Shown: positions 1 through 7,562 of the stretch, piece after piece
Layout of the letters: each line of letters starts with the position of its first letter
How positions within the stretch are numbered: the stretch's first letter is position 1
From: an uncultured Caulobacter sp.
Lineage (GTDB): Bacteria > Pseudomonadota > Alphaproteobacteria > Caulobacterales > Caulobacteraceae
DNA length: 64,000 bases
Reading direction: 5' to 3'
Assembly: GCA_937925635.1 (NCBI GenBank)
Contig: CALALX010000013.1
Span: 1-64,000, forward strand
The notes under the pieces: model-generated
Databases searched by the model: none
Seen by the model: only the letters and a program-made list of their open reading frames with translations
Told to the model about the DNA's origin: nothing
Translations under genes and position numbers: made by a program

Positions 1-74
1 GGCTTACGGCCGGTGCACTCATGGCCGCCGCATGTCGCGCCAGTCACCGGGATGAGCCGCTGCATCAAGAAAAA

Positions 75-105
75 CCTGGGTCCTCGCTTCCGCGAGGATG
101 AGCGG
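75..105. repeat. Degenerate arm of dispersed palindrome family 1
   Basis: This stretch matches the right arm of the family-1 palindromes found at 4059, 13520 and 42720: CTGGGTC, then a small hairpin, then GGATGAGCGG. The inner palindrome differs in sequence (tcctcgc/gcgagga) but pairs with itself. No partner left arm is visible in the window, so it is either a solitary or decayed copy or is cut by the window edge. It lies just downstream of the stop codon of the minus-strand gene at 116-607. The stretch before it (1-74) shows no gene I can support. Confidence 0.6.
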
Positions 106-115
106 GATTGGAAAT

Positions 116-607
116 CTAGGGCTTGGCCTTCCCCGCCTCGAAGGCCTTGATCCGTTCCGTCACCTCGTCGGCGACGTCGTTGGGGATCGGGAAGGTCAGG
201 ACGTACTGGCTCACCTTCCAGCCGGTGTCGGTCTTCAGCAGCACGCCGGTTCCGCGCGCGACGCCGTAGCTCTGGCTGTCCAGCAGCTCGTCGAACCAGG
301 CCAGGCAGCGGCAATCAAGCGGCGCCAGGGTCACGTGCCGGTCGCGGGGGACGTAGGTCCAGCCCTTGCCCTTGCTGAAGTGCGGTTCGGCGTAGGCGCG
401 GAACTGCGGCAGCGTCCAGCGCTCGGCGGCGTCCGTGCCGATGAAGACGGCGTCCGGCGTGTAGAGGGCGAAATAGGTCGGGCCATCCGCCTTCGCCGCG
501 GCGGCGTGCAGCTGGTCGAGGACGACGCCGATGTCTTCCTCCGGCGTGGCCGCGAGGGCGGGCGTGGCGAGGGCCAGGGCGGCGGCGAACAGGACTACGC
601 GCAGCAT
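116..607 (-). CDS. Exported SnoaL/DUF4440-like (NTF2-fold) protein
   Basis: The 163-residue product begins with a short Sec signal peptide (MLRVVLFAAALALATPALA, cleavage after about residue 19). The mature part has the pattern of an NTF2-like SnoaL/DUF4440 domain: an N-terminal amphipathic helix, then YFALYTPDAVFIGTDAAERW and WTYVPRDRHV, then C-terminal strands GVLLKTDTGWKVSQYVLTF. Proteins of this fold are periplasmic or secreted small-molecule binders or enzymes of unknown substrate. The ATG at 607 is chosen because it starts the signal peptide; longer readings run into repeat DNA. It is co-directional with era, separated by a 98-bp repeat element. The specific function is unknown. Confidence 0.75.
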   Translation of the reverse strand: MLRVVLFAAALALATPALAATPEEDIGVVLDQLHAAAAKADGPTYFALYTPDAVFIGTDAAERWTLPQFRAYAEPHFSKGKGWTYVPRDRHVTLAPLDCRCLAWFDELLDSQSYGVARGTGVLLKTDTGWKVSQYVLTFPIPNDVADEVTERIKAFEAGKAKP

Positions 608-611
608 CTCT

Positions 612-709
612 TCTCTCCGACTGTCCCCGCGAAGGCGGGGATCCAAGCGGACTCGCCGCTCTCCCGACTTCAGCTTGGGCCCCCGCCTTCGCGGGGGCAA
701 TCGGATTGG
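612..709. repeat. Palindromic repeat element (about 98 bp) with imperfect terminal inverted repeats
   Basis: The left arm (about 612-646) contains CCCCGCGAAGGCGGGG followed by ATCCAAG. The right arm (about 674-709) is its imperfect reverse complement, CTTGGGC then CCCCCGCCTTCGCGGGGG. The arrangement of two hairpin-forming arms around a spacer of about 28 bp is the same as in the 110-bp elements at 13520 and 42720, with a diverged palindrome. It fills the gap between the era stop codon and the next gene's start. Confidence 0.75.
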
Positions 710-717
710 AGATATCC

Positions 718-1665
718 CTAGACGTCGAAGTCCAGGCCCATGGCCTCGTAGGCGCCGCGTTCCTCGGCCCAGGTCTCGCGGACCTTCACATGCAGGAACA
801 GGTGCACCGTCCGCTCCAGCAGATCGGTCAGCTCCTCGCGCGAAGCCTTGCCGATCCACTTCAGGGTCTGGCCGTTCTGGCCGATGACGATGGCGCGCTG
901 GCCCTCGCGCTCGACCAGGATGGTCTGCTCGATGCGCAGGCTGCCGTCCTTGCGCTCCTCGAACGCCGTGGTCTCGACGCTGGCTGCGTAGGGCAGTTCC
1001 TCGTGGACGCGCAGGTACAGCTTCTCGCGCGTGATCTCCGCGGCCAGCAGGCGCATCGGCAGGTCGGCGGTCTGGTCCTCGGGATAGAGCCAGGGACCGG
1101 CGGGCATCAGCTCAGCCAGCCGGGCCTTCAGGTCGTCCACGCCCGCGCCGGTGGCGGCGGAGATCATGAACACCTCGTCGTAGACGCCGGTGTCGAACAG
1201 CGCCTTGGCCACCGCCAGCAGGCGGTCGCGCTTGACGCCGTCGATCTTGTTGAGCGCCAGGATCGCCTTGCGGCCGGCGCCCTTGAGCCCCTCGATGATG
1301 GACTGGACGTCCTCGACCGCCTTCTTGTCGGCGCCCTTGGCGGCGCCGTCCTGGACGGCCAGCTCGGCCTGCACATCGACCAGGTGCACGACCGCCTCGG
1401 CCTCCTCGGCCCCCGCCCAGGCGGAGCGGACCATGGCGCGGTCGAGCCGGCGGCGCGGCTTGAAGATGCCGGGCGTGTCGACGAGCACGATCTGGGCGTC
1501 CCCGTGCATGGCCACGCCGCGTACGGGAAAGCGCGTCGTCTGCACCTTCTGGGTGACGATCGAGACCTTGGCGCCGACGAGGCGGTTGGTCAGGGTGGAC
1601 TTGCCGGCGTTGGGCGCGCCGATGATGGCGGCGAAGCCGGCGCGGGTGTTGGTGGTTTCGGTCAT
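718..1665 (-). CDS. era: GTPase Era
   Basis: This 315-residue protein is the ribosome-assembly GTPase that binds the 3' end of 16S rRNA. The GTPase domain shows G1 GAPNAGKST (about residue 16), G3 DTPGIF, G4 NKID and G5-like SAATGAGVDDL. The C-terminal KH domain contains IVIGQNGQTLKWIG. Length matches the family (about 300). The ATG at 1665 gives the standard N-terminus; longer in-frame extension upstream is non-homologous. In many alphaproteobacteria era directly follows rnc; here about 2.8 kb of other genes separate them. Confidence 0.97.
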   Translation of the reverse strand: MTETTNTRAGFAAIIGAPNAGKSTLTNRLVGAKVSIVTQKVQTTRFPVRGVAMHGDAQIVLVDTPGIFKPRRRLDRAMVRSAWAGAEEAEAVVHLVDVQAELAVQDGAAKGADKKAVEDVQSIIEGLKGAGRKAILALNKIDGVKRDRLLAVAKALFDTGVYDEVFMISAATGAGVDDLKARLAELMPAGPWLYPEDQTADLPMRLLAAEITREKLYLRVHEELPYAASVETTAFEERKDGSLRIEQTILVEREGQRAIVIGQNGQTLKWIGKASREELTDLLERTVHLFLHVKVRETWAEERGAYEAMGLDFDV

Positions 1666-1731
1666 TGCGCGCGCCTGTAGCACAAGGGCCCGTGACATGC
1701 ACTTCAGTGCGTTTGGCGGTGCGTTCGGTGC

Positions 1732-1802
1732 AGATCGGTGACAGTTTGCGAATTGCGGCGGCGGGCCGGCTCTCAAGTCAATTCGCAAACTGTCACCGAT
1801 CT
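1732..1802. repeat. Perfect 23-bp inverted repeat with 25-bp loop
   Basis: The 23 bases at 1732-1754 are exactly the reverse complement of 1780-1802, separated by a GC-rich 25-base loop. The arm core is GGTGACAGTTTGCGAATT. It lies between the divergent starts of era (1665) and the oxidoreductase (1819), so it could be an operator, a transcript hairpin or a dispersed REPIN-like unit. The core resembles single copies at 3458-3474 and 12868-12885. Confidence 0.85.
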
Positions 1803-1818
1803 CTGTAAACCCGCGCCG

Positions 1819-3438
1819 ATGCTGCGACTGACCGAACTCAAGCTGCCCCTCGACCATCCGGCCGAGGCCCTGCCCGCGGCGATCGCCGAGCGGCTGGGCC
1901 TTCGTGAGGACGCGCTGATCTCCTGGACGATCTGGCGGCGAGCCAACGACGCGCGGAAGAAGTCGGCGATCCTGATGGTCTACACCGTCGACGTCGACGT
2001 GGCGGACGAAGCCGCGGTCCTGGCGCGGCTGGCCAGTGATCCGCGAGTGCAGCCGAGGCCGGACACGTCCTACCGGCATCCGGTGACGGCGCAGGCGGGC
2101 TTCAGCGGCCCACGGCCGGTCGTTGTCGGCGCGGGCCCTTGCGGCATGTTCGTCGGCCTGCTGCTGGCCGAGATGGGCTTCCGGCCGATCATCCTCGACC
2201 GCGGCAAGGTGGTGCGCGAGCGGACCAAGGACACGTGGGATCTCTGGCGGCGCGGCAGGCTTCATCCCGAGTCCAACGTCCAGTTCGGCGAAGGCGGCGC
2301 CGGCACCTTCTCGGACGGCAAGCTCTACAGCCAGATCAAGGACCCGCGCTTCCTGACGCGCAAGGTGCTGAACGAATTCGTGGCGGCCGGTGCGCCCGAC
2401 GACATCCTGACCGAGGCGCACCCGCACATCGGCACCTTCCGGCTGGTCAGCATGGCCGAGGCGATCCGCTCCAAGATCGAAGGCCTGGGCGGCGAGTACC
2501 GCTGGTCCACGCGGGTGACCGACGTCGAGATCGAGCGCGGCGCCGACGGCCACGGCCGCCTGCGCGGCCTGCATCTCGAGGACGGATCGTTCCTGGAGAC
2601 CGATCACGCCGTGTTCGCCATCGGGCATTCGTCGCGCGACACCTTCGCGGCGCTGCAGGCGCGCGGCGTCTTCGTCGAGGCCAAGCCGTTCTCGATCGGC
2701 TTCCGCATCGAGCATCCGCAGGGCTGGATCGACCGGGCGCGGTTCGGGGCCTGCGCCGGACATCCTGACCTGGGCGCGGCGGCCTACAGCCTGTCGCACC
2801 ATTGCTCCAACGGGCGGACGGTCTACAGCTTCTGCATGTGCCCGGGCGGTACGGTGGTCGCGGCGACCTCGGAGGAAGGCCGCGTCGTCACCAACGGCAT
2901 GAGTCAGTATTCGCGCAACGAGCGGAACGCCAACGCCGGCATCGTGGTCGGCATCACGCCCGCCGACTACGGCAGCGACGATCCGCTGGCTGGCATCGCC
3001 CTGCAGCGCGAGTTGGAGAGCCGCGCGTTCACGCTCGGCGGTTCAAACTATTTCGCGCCGGGCCAGCGGGTCGGCGACTTCCTGGCGGGCCAGGCCTCGA
3101 CGGCGATCGGCGAGGTGGTTCCGTCTTATCGTCCGGGCGTCACCCCGACCGACCTGTCGACCGCCCTGCCCGACTACGCCATCGCCGCCCTGCGCGAGGC
3201 CCTGCCCGTCTTCGGCCGCCAGATCCCGCGCTACGACGACCCCGACGCCTTCCTGACCGGCGTCGAGACGCGGACCTCCTCGCCGGTGCGGTTCACGCGC
3301 GGCAAGGACTTCCAGAGCCTGAACACGACCGGCCTCTACCCGGCCGGCGAAGGCTGCGGCTACGCCGGCGGGATCCTCTCGGCGGCCGTGGACGGGATCA
3401 AGGTCGCGGAAGCGGTGGCGAAGAGCTTGGCGGGGTGA
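1819..3438 (+). CDS. NAD(P)/FAD-dependent oxidoreductase (COG2509-like)
   Basis: The 539-residue protein has an N-terminal domain of about 100 residues, then a Rossmann FAD-binding motif (PVVVGAGPCGMFVGLLLAEMG near residue 100). A central FGEGGAGTFSDGKL segment and a C-terminal GLYPAGEGCGYAGGILSAAVDG flavin-contact motif follow. These features match the COG2509 'uncharacterized FAD-dependent dehydrogenase' family. The substrate is not known. The ATG at 1819 fits the conserved LRLTELKLPLDHP start; an earlier in-frame GTG or TTG would place coding inside the inverted repeat. It is transcribed away from era. Confidence 0.9.
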   Translation: MLRLTELKLPLDHPAEALPAAIAERLGLREDALISWTIWRRANDARKKSAILMVYTVDVDVADEAAVLARLASDPRVQPRPDTSYRHPVTAQAGFSGPRPVVVGAGPCGMFVGLLLAEMGFRPIILDRGKVVRERTKDTWDLWRRGRLHPESNVQFGEGGAGTFSDGKLYSQIKDPRFLTRKVLNEFVAAGAPDDILTEAHPHIGTFRLVSMAEAIRSKIEGLGGEYRWSTRVTDVEIERGADGHGRLRGLHLEDGSFLETDHAVFAIGHSSRDTFAALQARGVFVEAKPFSIGFRIEHPQGWIDRARFGACAGHPDLGAAAYSLSHHCSNGRTVYSFCMCPGGTVVAATSEEGRVVTNGMSQYSRNERNANAGIVVGITPADYGSDDPLAGIALQRELESRAFTLGGSNYFAPGQRVGDFLAGQASTAIGEVVPSYRPGVTPTDLSTALPDYAIAALREALPVFGRQIPRYDDPDAFLTGVETRTSSPVRFTRGKDFQSLNTTGLYPAGEGCGYAGGILSAAVDGIKVAEAVAKSLAG

Positions 3439-3493
3439 GACGGCTGCCGTACTAAACGACAGATTGCGCAATTCGTGGGCATGCGAGGGGGAT

Positions 3494-3811
3494 ATGGCAG
3501 ACAAACGACGGGATTTGAGCCTTTGGCTCAGCGCAGCGGTCGCGCTTTTCTTGCCAGCGGCCTGCGCTCTCGATTCCCGAATGAACATGCCGGACCTGGC
3601 GCCCGAGGAGCAGACGGGGGCGGACACCGCCCTCATCTTCATCACGATCGCGATCAGCCTGGTCATCGCCCTGGCGATCTATCTCGTGCGGCGCTACCTC
3701 GTCCTCAAGAACGGCAAGAGTGATCGAGGCTGGGACACGTTCACCCTATTCTTCTTCCTGGCGCTCGTGGGAAGCGTTCTCGCCAGATTCGTTCCGCTGC
3801 CGGGGATGTGA
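3494..3811 (+). CDS. Small two-helix membrane protein of unknown function
   Basis: The 105-residue product has a hydrophobic N-terminus (LWLSAAVALFLPAACAL). Two further hydrophobic stretches follow, near residues 48-66 (ALIFITIAISLVIALAIYL) and 82-98 (FTLFFFLALVGSVLARF). The start at 3494 is preceded by a strong purine-rich site (GAGGGGG). It could be a lipoprotein-like or three-span inner-membrane protein; the Ala-Ala-Cys near residue 24 is a weak lipobox. I recognise no family. Confidence 0.6.
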   Translation: MADKRRDLSLWLSAAVALFLPAACALDSRMNMPDLAPEEQTGADTALIFITIAISLVIALAIYLVRRYLVLKNGKSDRGWDTFTLFFFLALVGSVLARFVPLPGM

Positions 3812-3830
3812 GACGCGTTCGGAGACCCGC

Positions 3831-4046
3831 ATGACCGACTGGCCGACCAAGGGCCCCGCGTCCTACTTCCCTTCGATGGAGAAGACGTACGGGCAACCGA
3901 TCTCCCACTGGCAGACCCTGATCCGCGCCCGCCACCCCGCCAAGCACATGGAGCTGGTGGCGATGCTCAAGGACGAGCACGGCATGGGCCATGGCCACGC
4001 CAATGCGGTGGTTGCGTATACGCTGGCCGAGGATGGGCTGAAGTAA
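3831..4046 (+). CDS. DUF4287-domain protein
   Basis: This 71-residue protein has the compact DUF4287 pattern: SYFPSMEKTYGQPISHW, then LIRARHPAKHMELVAMLKDEHGMGHGHANAVVAYTL. The family is widespread, small and of unknown function, often described next to DUF5655-type domains. It is the last plus-strand gene before the GIY-YIG element, which begins 12 bp after the stop codon. Confidence 0.85.
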   Translation: MTDWPTKGPASYFPSMEKTYGQPISHWQTLIRARHPAKHMELVAMLKDEHGMGHGHANAVVAYTLAEDGLK

Positions 4047-4058
4047 CTCCCCCACACT

Positions 4059-4472
4059 CCGCTCATCCCGGCGAATGCCGGGACCCAGATGAGGGTCAGA
4101 GCGGTAGCCGTCCGGCCTCCAGATCGTCGTACAGATCACGCCAAGTGGGATTGCGATCTTCGATCAGCATCAGCTTCCAGGAGCGTCGCCATTCCTTCAG
4201 CCGCCGTTCGCGTCTGAAGGCTGCTTCCCGAGTTTCGTGAACCTCGTACCAGACCAGTAGCGTGCAGTCGTAGCGGCTGGTGAAGCCGGGTCTGACACGC
4301 TGCTTGTGCTCGAACACGCGCTTCACGATGTCGTCGGTCGAGCCGATGTAGATCGTGCCGTTCCGGCGGCTCGCGACAATATAGGTGTAGAACGACATGG
4401 CGCGATCATAACGCGCAATACCCCGCCGCGCAGCTTTGTCATCTGGGTCCCGGCATTCGCCGGGATGAGCGG
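4059..4472. mobile_element. 414-bp element with perfect 34-bp TIRs carrying a GIY-YIG nuclease gene
   Basis: Bases 4059-4092 are an exact reverse complement of 4439-4472. Each 34-bp arm has an internal palindrome (CCCGGCGAATGCCGGG) that can fold by itself. The only gene inside is the GIY-YIG ORF, whose stop codon lies 3 bases inside the left arm. Outside the arms a further inverted similarity (GTAACTCCCCC at 4043-4053 and its complement at 4480-4490) takes in the stop codons of both flanking genes. Two 110-bp elements at 13520 and 42720 share both ends, consistent with internally deleted derivatives. Confidence 0.7.
4096..4398 (-). CDS. GIY-YIG nuclease-domain protein (COG2827/UPF0213-like)
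   Basis: The 100-residue protein is a minimal GIY-YIG domain. It has YTYIVASRRNGTIYIGST containing the paired YI/YIG strands, the conserved Arg in DIVKRVFEH, the catalytic-type Glu in ETREAAFRRERRLKEW, and a C-terminal WRDLYDDLEAGRLPL. This size and pattern fit the COG2827 predicted endonucleases. The gene occupies nearly the whole space between two perfect 34-bp inverted repeats. Its last codons and stop (ACCGCTCTGA) recur in the gene-free element at 42720-42829. No strong ribosome-binding site is seen upstream of the ATG at 4398. A role in moving or maintaining the repeats is inference. Confidence 0.88.
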   Translation of the reverse strand: MSFYTYIVASRRNGTIYIGSTDDIVKRVFEHKQRVRPGFTSRYDCTLLVWYEVHETREAAFRRERRLKEWRRSWKLMLIEDRNPTWRDLYDDLEAGRLPL

Positions 4473-4485
4473 AACAAGGGGGGAG

Positions 4486-5184
4486 TTACCCCCGTCCCTC
4501 CCGCTTGAGCAGCATCTGCTGGGCGGCGGACTTTTCCGCTTCCTGGCGCGACTTGCCCTCGGCGTCCTCGGGCGGAAAGCCCTGGATATGGACGGCGACG
4601 GTGAAGACCGGGGCGTGGTCGGGCCCCTTGCGGCCGACGACCTCGTAGCGCGGCAGGGGGAGCCCCCTCGCCTGGGCCCATTCCTGCAGCTGCGTCTTCG
4701 AGTCCTTGCCGCGCGGCGTGGCCGGGTCTGAGAATTCCTCGGACCAAGCGTCGAGGAAGAAGGCCCGCGCCGTCTCCAGCCCGCCGTCGATGTAGAGGGC
4801 CGCGATCAGCGCCTCACAGGCGTCGCCGAGCACCGCGTCGCTCTCGCGCGCGCCGATCTTGCTGGCCGAGCCCGACAACCGCAGCGCCTGGTCCAGGCCG
4901 ATGCGGCGCGCCACCCGGGCGCAGGCCTTGCCGTTGACCAGCGCCGCCAGCCGCGGCGACAGCACACCTTCCTTGGCTTCGGCGTCCAGGGTCAGCAGCC
5001 GCTCGGCGGCCAGCAGGTTCAGCACCCGGTCGCCGAGGAACTCCAGCCGCTCGTTGTGGCGGACCTTTCGCGCGCCGTCGCCGACGCTGGCGTGGGTCAG
5101 GGCGCGTTCCAGCAGGTCGCGGTCGGCGAAGCTGTGGCCGATGCGGCGTTCGAGCGCGTCGACGGCCTGGGCCCGGGCGTTCAT
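4486..5184 (-). CDS. rnc: Ribonuclease III
   Basis: The 232-residue enzyme cleaves double-stranded RNA in rRNA and mRNA processing. The endonuclease signature NERLEFLGDRVL is near residues 44-55 and the second acidic cluster DACEALIAALYID near 121-133. A C-terminal double-stranded RNA-binding domain spans about 155-228 (KTQLQEWAQ ... KSRQEAEKSAAQQML). Its ATG overlaps the upstream lepB stop in an ATGA, indicating a lepB-rnc operon. The stop codon falls in the outer margin of the GIY-YIG element. Confidence 0.97.
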   Translation of the reverse strand: MNARAQAVDALERRIGHSFADRDLLERALTHASVGDGARKVRHNERLEFLGDRVLNLLAAERLLTLDAEAKEGVLSPRLAALVNGKACARVARRIGLDQALRLSGSASKIGARESDAVLGDACEALIAALYIDGGLETARAFFLDAWSEEFSDPATPRGKDSKTQLQEWAQARGLPLPRYEVVGRKGPDHAPVFTVAVHIQGFPPEDAEGKSRQEAEKSAAQQMLLKREGRG

Positions 5185-5972
5185 TTCAGGAGGTGGAAGA
5201 ACCGGCTCGGACGGGCCTGGGTGATCCAGGTCCAGGGCTTCAGCAGTTCCGCTTCCTTGTGCCAGGACAGCAGGATGATCTGCGCCTTGCCTTCCAGGTT
5301 CTCGGCCGGCACGAAGCCCACGTCGGCGCGGCTGTCGGCCGAGTTGTCGCGATTGTCGCCCATGAAGAAGTAGTGGCCGGCGGGCACCAGGAACACCGGC
5401 GTGTCATCCAGGTCCCCGCCGGGGCCGCAGTCGTAGGTCTTGTAAGCGCGACCTTCCGGATTGGTCTCGCTGAAGCGGGCGACGTCCGCGCCGTTCCAGC
5501 AGACGCCCGCGGCGCCGACGCCGTCATAGACGCGCGGCACGGCCTTCTCGTTGATGTAGAGGATGCCGCCCTTCACCTGGATGCGGTCGCCGGGCAGGCC
5601 GACGAGGCGCTTGATGTAGTCGACGCCGGTGTCGCTGGGCAGCTTGAAGACGATGATGTCGCCGCGCTTCGGCTCGGAAGCCAGGATTCGTCCCTTGAAC
5701 AGCGGCGGGCTGAAGGGAACGGAGTGCTTGCTGTAGCCGTAGCTGAACTTGCTGACGATGATGTAGTCGCCCTGCAGCAGGTTCGGCTCCATCGACGCCG
5801 ACGGGATGGTGAACGGCTGGAACAGGAAGATGCGCAGGACCAGCGCGATCAGCAGCGCGTAGACCACGGTCTTGACGATCTCGACCGTCTCCTTGAGCGC
5901 GCCGTTGGGCTCAGCCACCGCCGTCTCGTCGGCGGGCGCGGTCTCGTGCGGCGTGTCGGCGGCGTCGGTCAT
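5181..5972 (-). CDS. lepB: Signal peptidase I, copy 1 (proximal to rnc)
   Basis: The 263-residue membrane enzyme removes signal peptides from exported proteins. One N-terminal transmembrane helix lies at about residues 30-50. The catalytic Ser60 is in IPSASMEP and the general-base Lys121 in DYIKRLVGLPGD. The C-terminal signature MGDNRDNSADSR is intact. It overlaps rnc by four bases. It lies 153 bp downstream of a second, clearly homologous lepB, so the pair is a tandem duplication with both active sites retained. Confidence 0.96.
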   Translation of the reverse strand: MTDAADTPHETAPADETAVAEPNGALKETVEIVKTVVYALLIALVLRIFLFQPFTIPSASMEPNLLQGDYIIVSKFSYGYSKHSVPFSPPLFKGRILASEPKRGDIIVFKLPSDTGVDYIKRLVGLPGDRIQVKGGILYINEKAVPRVYDGVGAAGVCWNGADVARFSETNPEGRAYKTYDCGPGGDLDDTPVFLVPAGHYFFMGDNRDNSADSRADVGFVPAENLEGKAQIILLSWHKEAELLKPWTWITQARPSRFFHLLK

Positions 5973-6125
5973 GTCGGCGCGCGGCCCTCTTCTCTACGGA
6001 TGACGCGGATCAGCTATACGGTGTCTGGTTAGTCTCCCATTACGACACCGGCAAGCGGAGCGCCTGTCTACTCGCCTTCATGGCGTATTGGAGGCGACGG
6101 CGAGCGCGCGGCGACAGGCCGCGGA

Positions 6126-6992
6126 TCAGGACTCCGCCTCCTGGGCCTTCAGGGAGTGCAGGATGCGGCCCCAGCGCAGATCGAGCCAGGTCCAGGGCTT
6201 GAAGATCGCCGCGCCCTCGTTCCACGACAGAAGCACCGTCTCGGCCTTGCCGACCAGGTTCTCGGCCGGGACGTAGCCAACGCCGCCGACCTCGGGAATC
6301 ACCCGGCTGTCGATGGAGTTGTCGCGATTGTCGCCCATGAAGAAGTAGTGGCCGTCCGGCACCAGGAAGACGTCGGTGTCGTCCAGATCGCCGCGTCCGC
6401 AGTCGTAGGTGACATAGGTGCGGCCGATCGTGTTGGTCTCCAGGAAGCGTTGCGGGATCGCTCCGTTGGGGCAGGACTCCGCCTCTCCCCGCCCGTCCGC
6501 GACCCGCTTGAGCGGCTGGCCGTTGACGTAGAGCGCGCCGCCCTGGACCTGGATGCGGTCGCCGGGCACGCCGATCAGCCGCTTGATCAGGTCCTTGTGG
6601 CCCTCGGCCGGCGTCTTGAAGACGATGACGTCTCCGCGCTTGGGCGCGCCCGCGAAGATCCGACCCTTGAACAGCGGCGGGCTGAACGGGATCGAATGTC
6701 GGCTGTAGCCGTAGCTGAACTTGCTGACGATCACATAGTCGCCGATCAGCAGGTTCGGCTTCATCGACGACGACGGGATGGTGAAGGGCTGGAACAGGAA
6801 GATGCGCAACACCAGGGCGACCAGCAGCGCATAGCCGACCGTCTTGACGATCTCGATCGTCTCTTCCCTGGCGCTCTTGACCGGTTCGGCGCCGTCAGCG
6901 GCTGTTTCCCCAGGCTGGTGCGCGACGGGTTGAACCGCTTCGGTCAGCTCGGCGGCCGGCGCTTCGGACGGCGTGTCGGCGTCGTCGGTCAT
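6126..6992 (-). CDS. lepB: Signal peptidase I, copy 2 (upstream paralogue)
   Basis: The 288-residue paralogue of the next gene has a longer acidic N-terminus (about 45 residues) before the transmembrane helix. The catalytic Ser76 is in IPSSSMKPN, Lys137 in DLIKRLIGVPGD, and the MGDNRDNSIDSR signature is present. The ATG at 6992 is preferred over one four codons upstream because it matches the MTD start of the other copy. The residue after the Ser-Met pair differs (Lys instead of Glu), and the domain-II insert contains a different Cys arrangement. This suggests shifted substrate preference rather than simple redundancy. Confidence 0.94.
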   Translation of the reverse strand: MTDDADTPSEAPAAELTEAVQPVAHQPGETAADGAEPVKSAREETIEIVKTVGYALLVALVLRIFLFQPFTIPSSSMKPNLLIGDYVIVSKFSYGYSRHSIPFSPPLFKGRIFAGAPKRGDVIVFKTPAEGHKDLIKRLIGVPGDRIQVQGGALYVNGQPLKRVADGRGEAESCPNGAIPQRFLETNTIGRTYVTYDCGRGDLDDTDVFLVPDGHYFFMGDNRDNSIDSRVIPEVGGVGYVPAENLVGKAETVLLSWNEGAAIFKPWTWLDLRWGRILHSLKAQEAES

Positions 6993-7073
6993 CGGTCTTC
7001 CCACAAATCACGGGCGCCCCCGCCCGCCGGAATATCTAGGCTACGCGAGTTCGGCCCGCCCGTTAACTCGCCT

Positions 7074-7499
7074 TCATCCGACGGACGAGGCCGGCAGCGC
7101 TTCGATGACGACAAAGGCCTGGGCCCAGGGGTAGTCGTCGGTCATGGTCAGGTGGATCACCGGGACCATGCCCTCGGGAATGATCTCGGCCAAACGGGTC
7201 GCGGCGCCGCCGGTCAGGGCCATCGTCGGCTTGCCGCTGCGCAGGTTGACCACGCCCATGTCGGCCCAATGCACGCCCTGGCGCGGCACGCCGGTGCCGA
7301 GCGCCTTGGCGCAGGCCTCCTTGGCCGCGAATCGCTTGGCGTAGCTGGCGGCGCGGCCGCCGTTGGCGTTGACCTTGCGCTCCGAACGGTCCCGCTCGAT
7401 GGCCGTGAACGTGCGGGCGATGAACCGGTCCGGAAAGCGCTCAAGCGTCTTCTCGATACGCCGGATGTCGGACAGGTCCGAGCCGATGCCGATGATCAC
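7074..7499 (-). CDS. acpS: Holo-[acyl-carrier-protein] synthase
   Basis: AcpS transfers the phosphopantetheine arm from CoA to apo-ACP. The product starts VIIGIGSDLSDIRRIE, the family N-terminus with its metal-binding Asp, and contains the second signature RFAAKEACAKALG near residue 57. Length is 141 residues from a GTG at 7499. The longer in-frame ATG at 7535 would add 12 residues of non-homologous Arg-rich sequence, so the GTG is preferred. It lies between pdxJ and the lepB pair in a common alphaproteobacterial order. Confidence 0.95.
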   Translation of the reverse strand: MIIGIGSDLSDIRRIEKTLERFPDRFIARTFTAIERDRSERKVNANGGRAASYAKRFAAKEACAKALGTGVPRQGVHWADMGVVNLRSGKPTMALTGGAATRLAEIIPEGMVPVIHLTMTDDYPWAQAFVVIEALPASSVG

Positions 7500-7562
7500 G
7501 CGGCGACCTCGGCCACCGAATGCGCGAAGACGCATTCGGCGTTTTTAAGTTCGCAAGCAGCC

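Noticed and set aside
706..1680. Long open frame antisense to era
   Set aside because: It is an exact shadow of era on the other strand, with Gly/Val/Leu-rich composition and no family motifs, typical of high-GC DNA.
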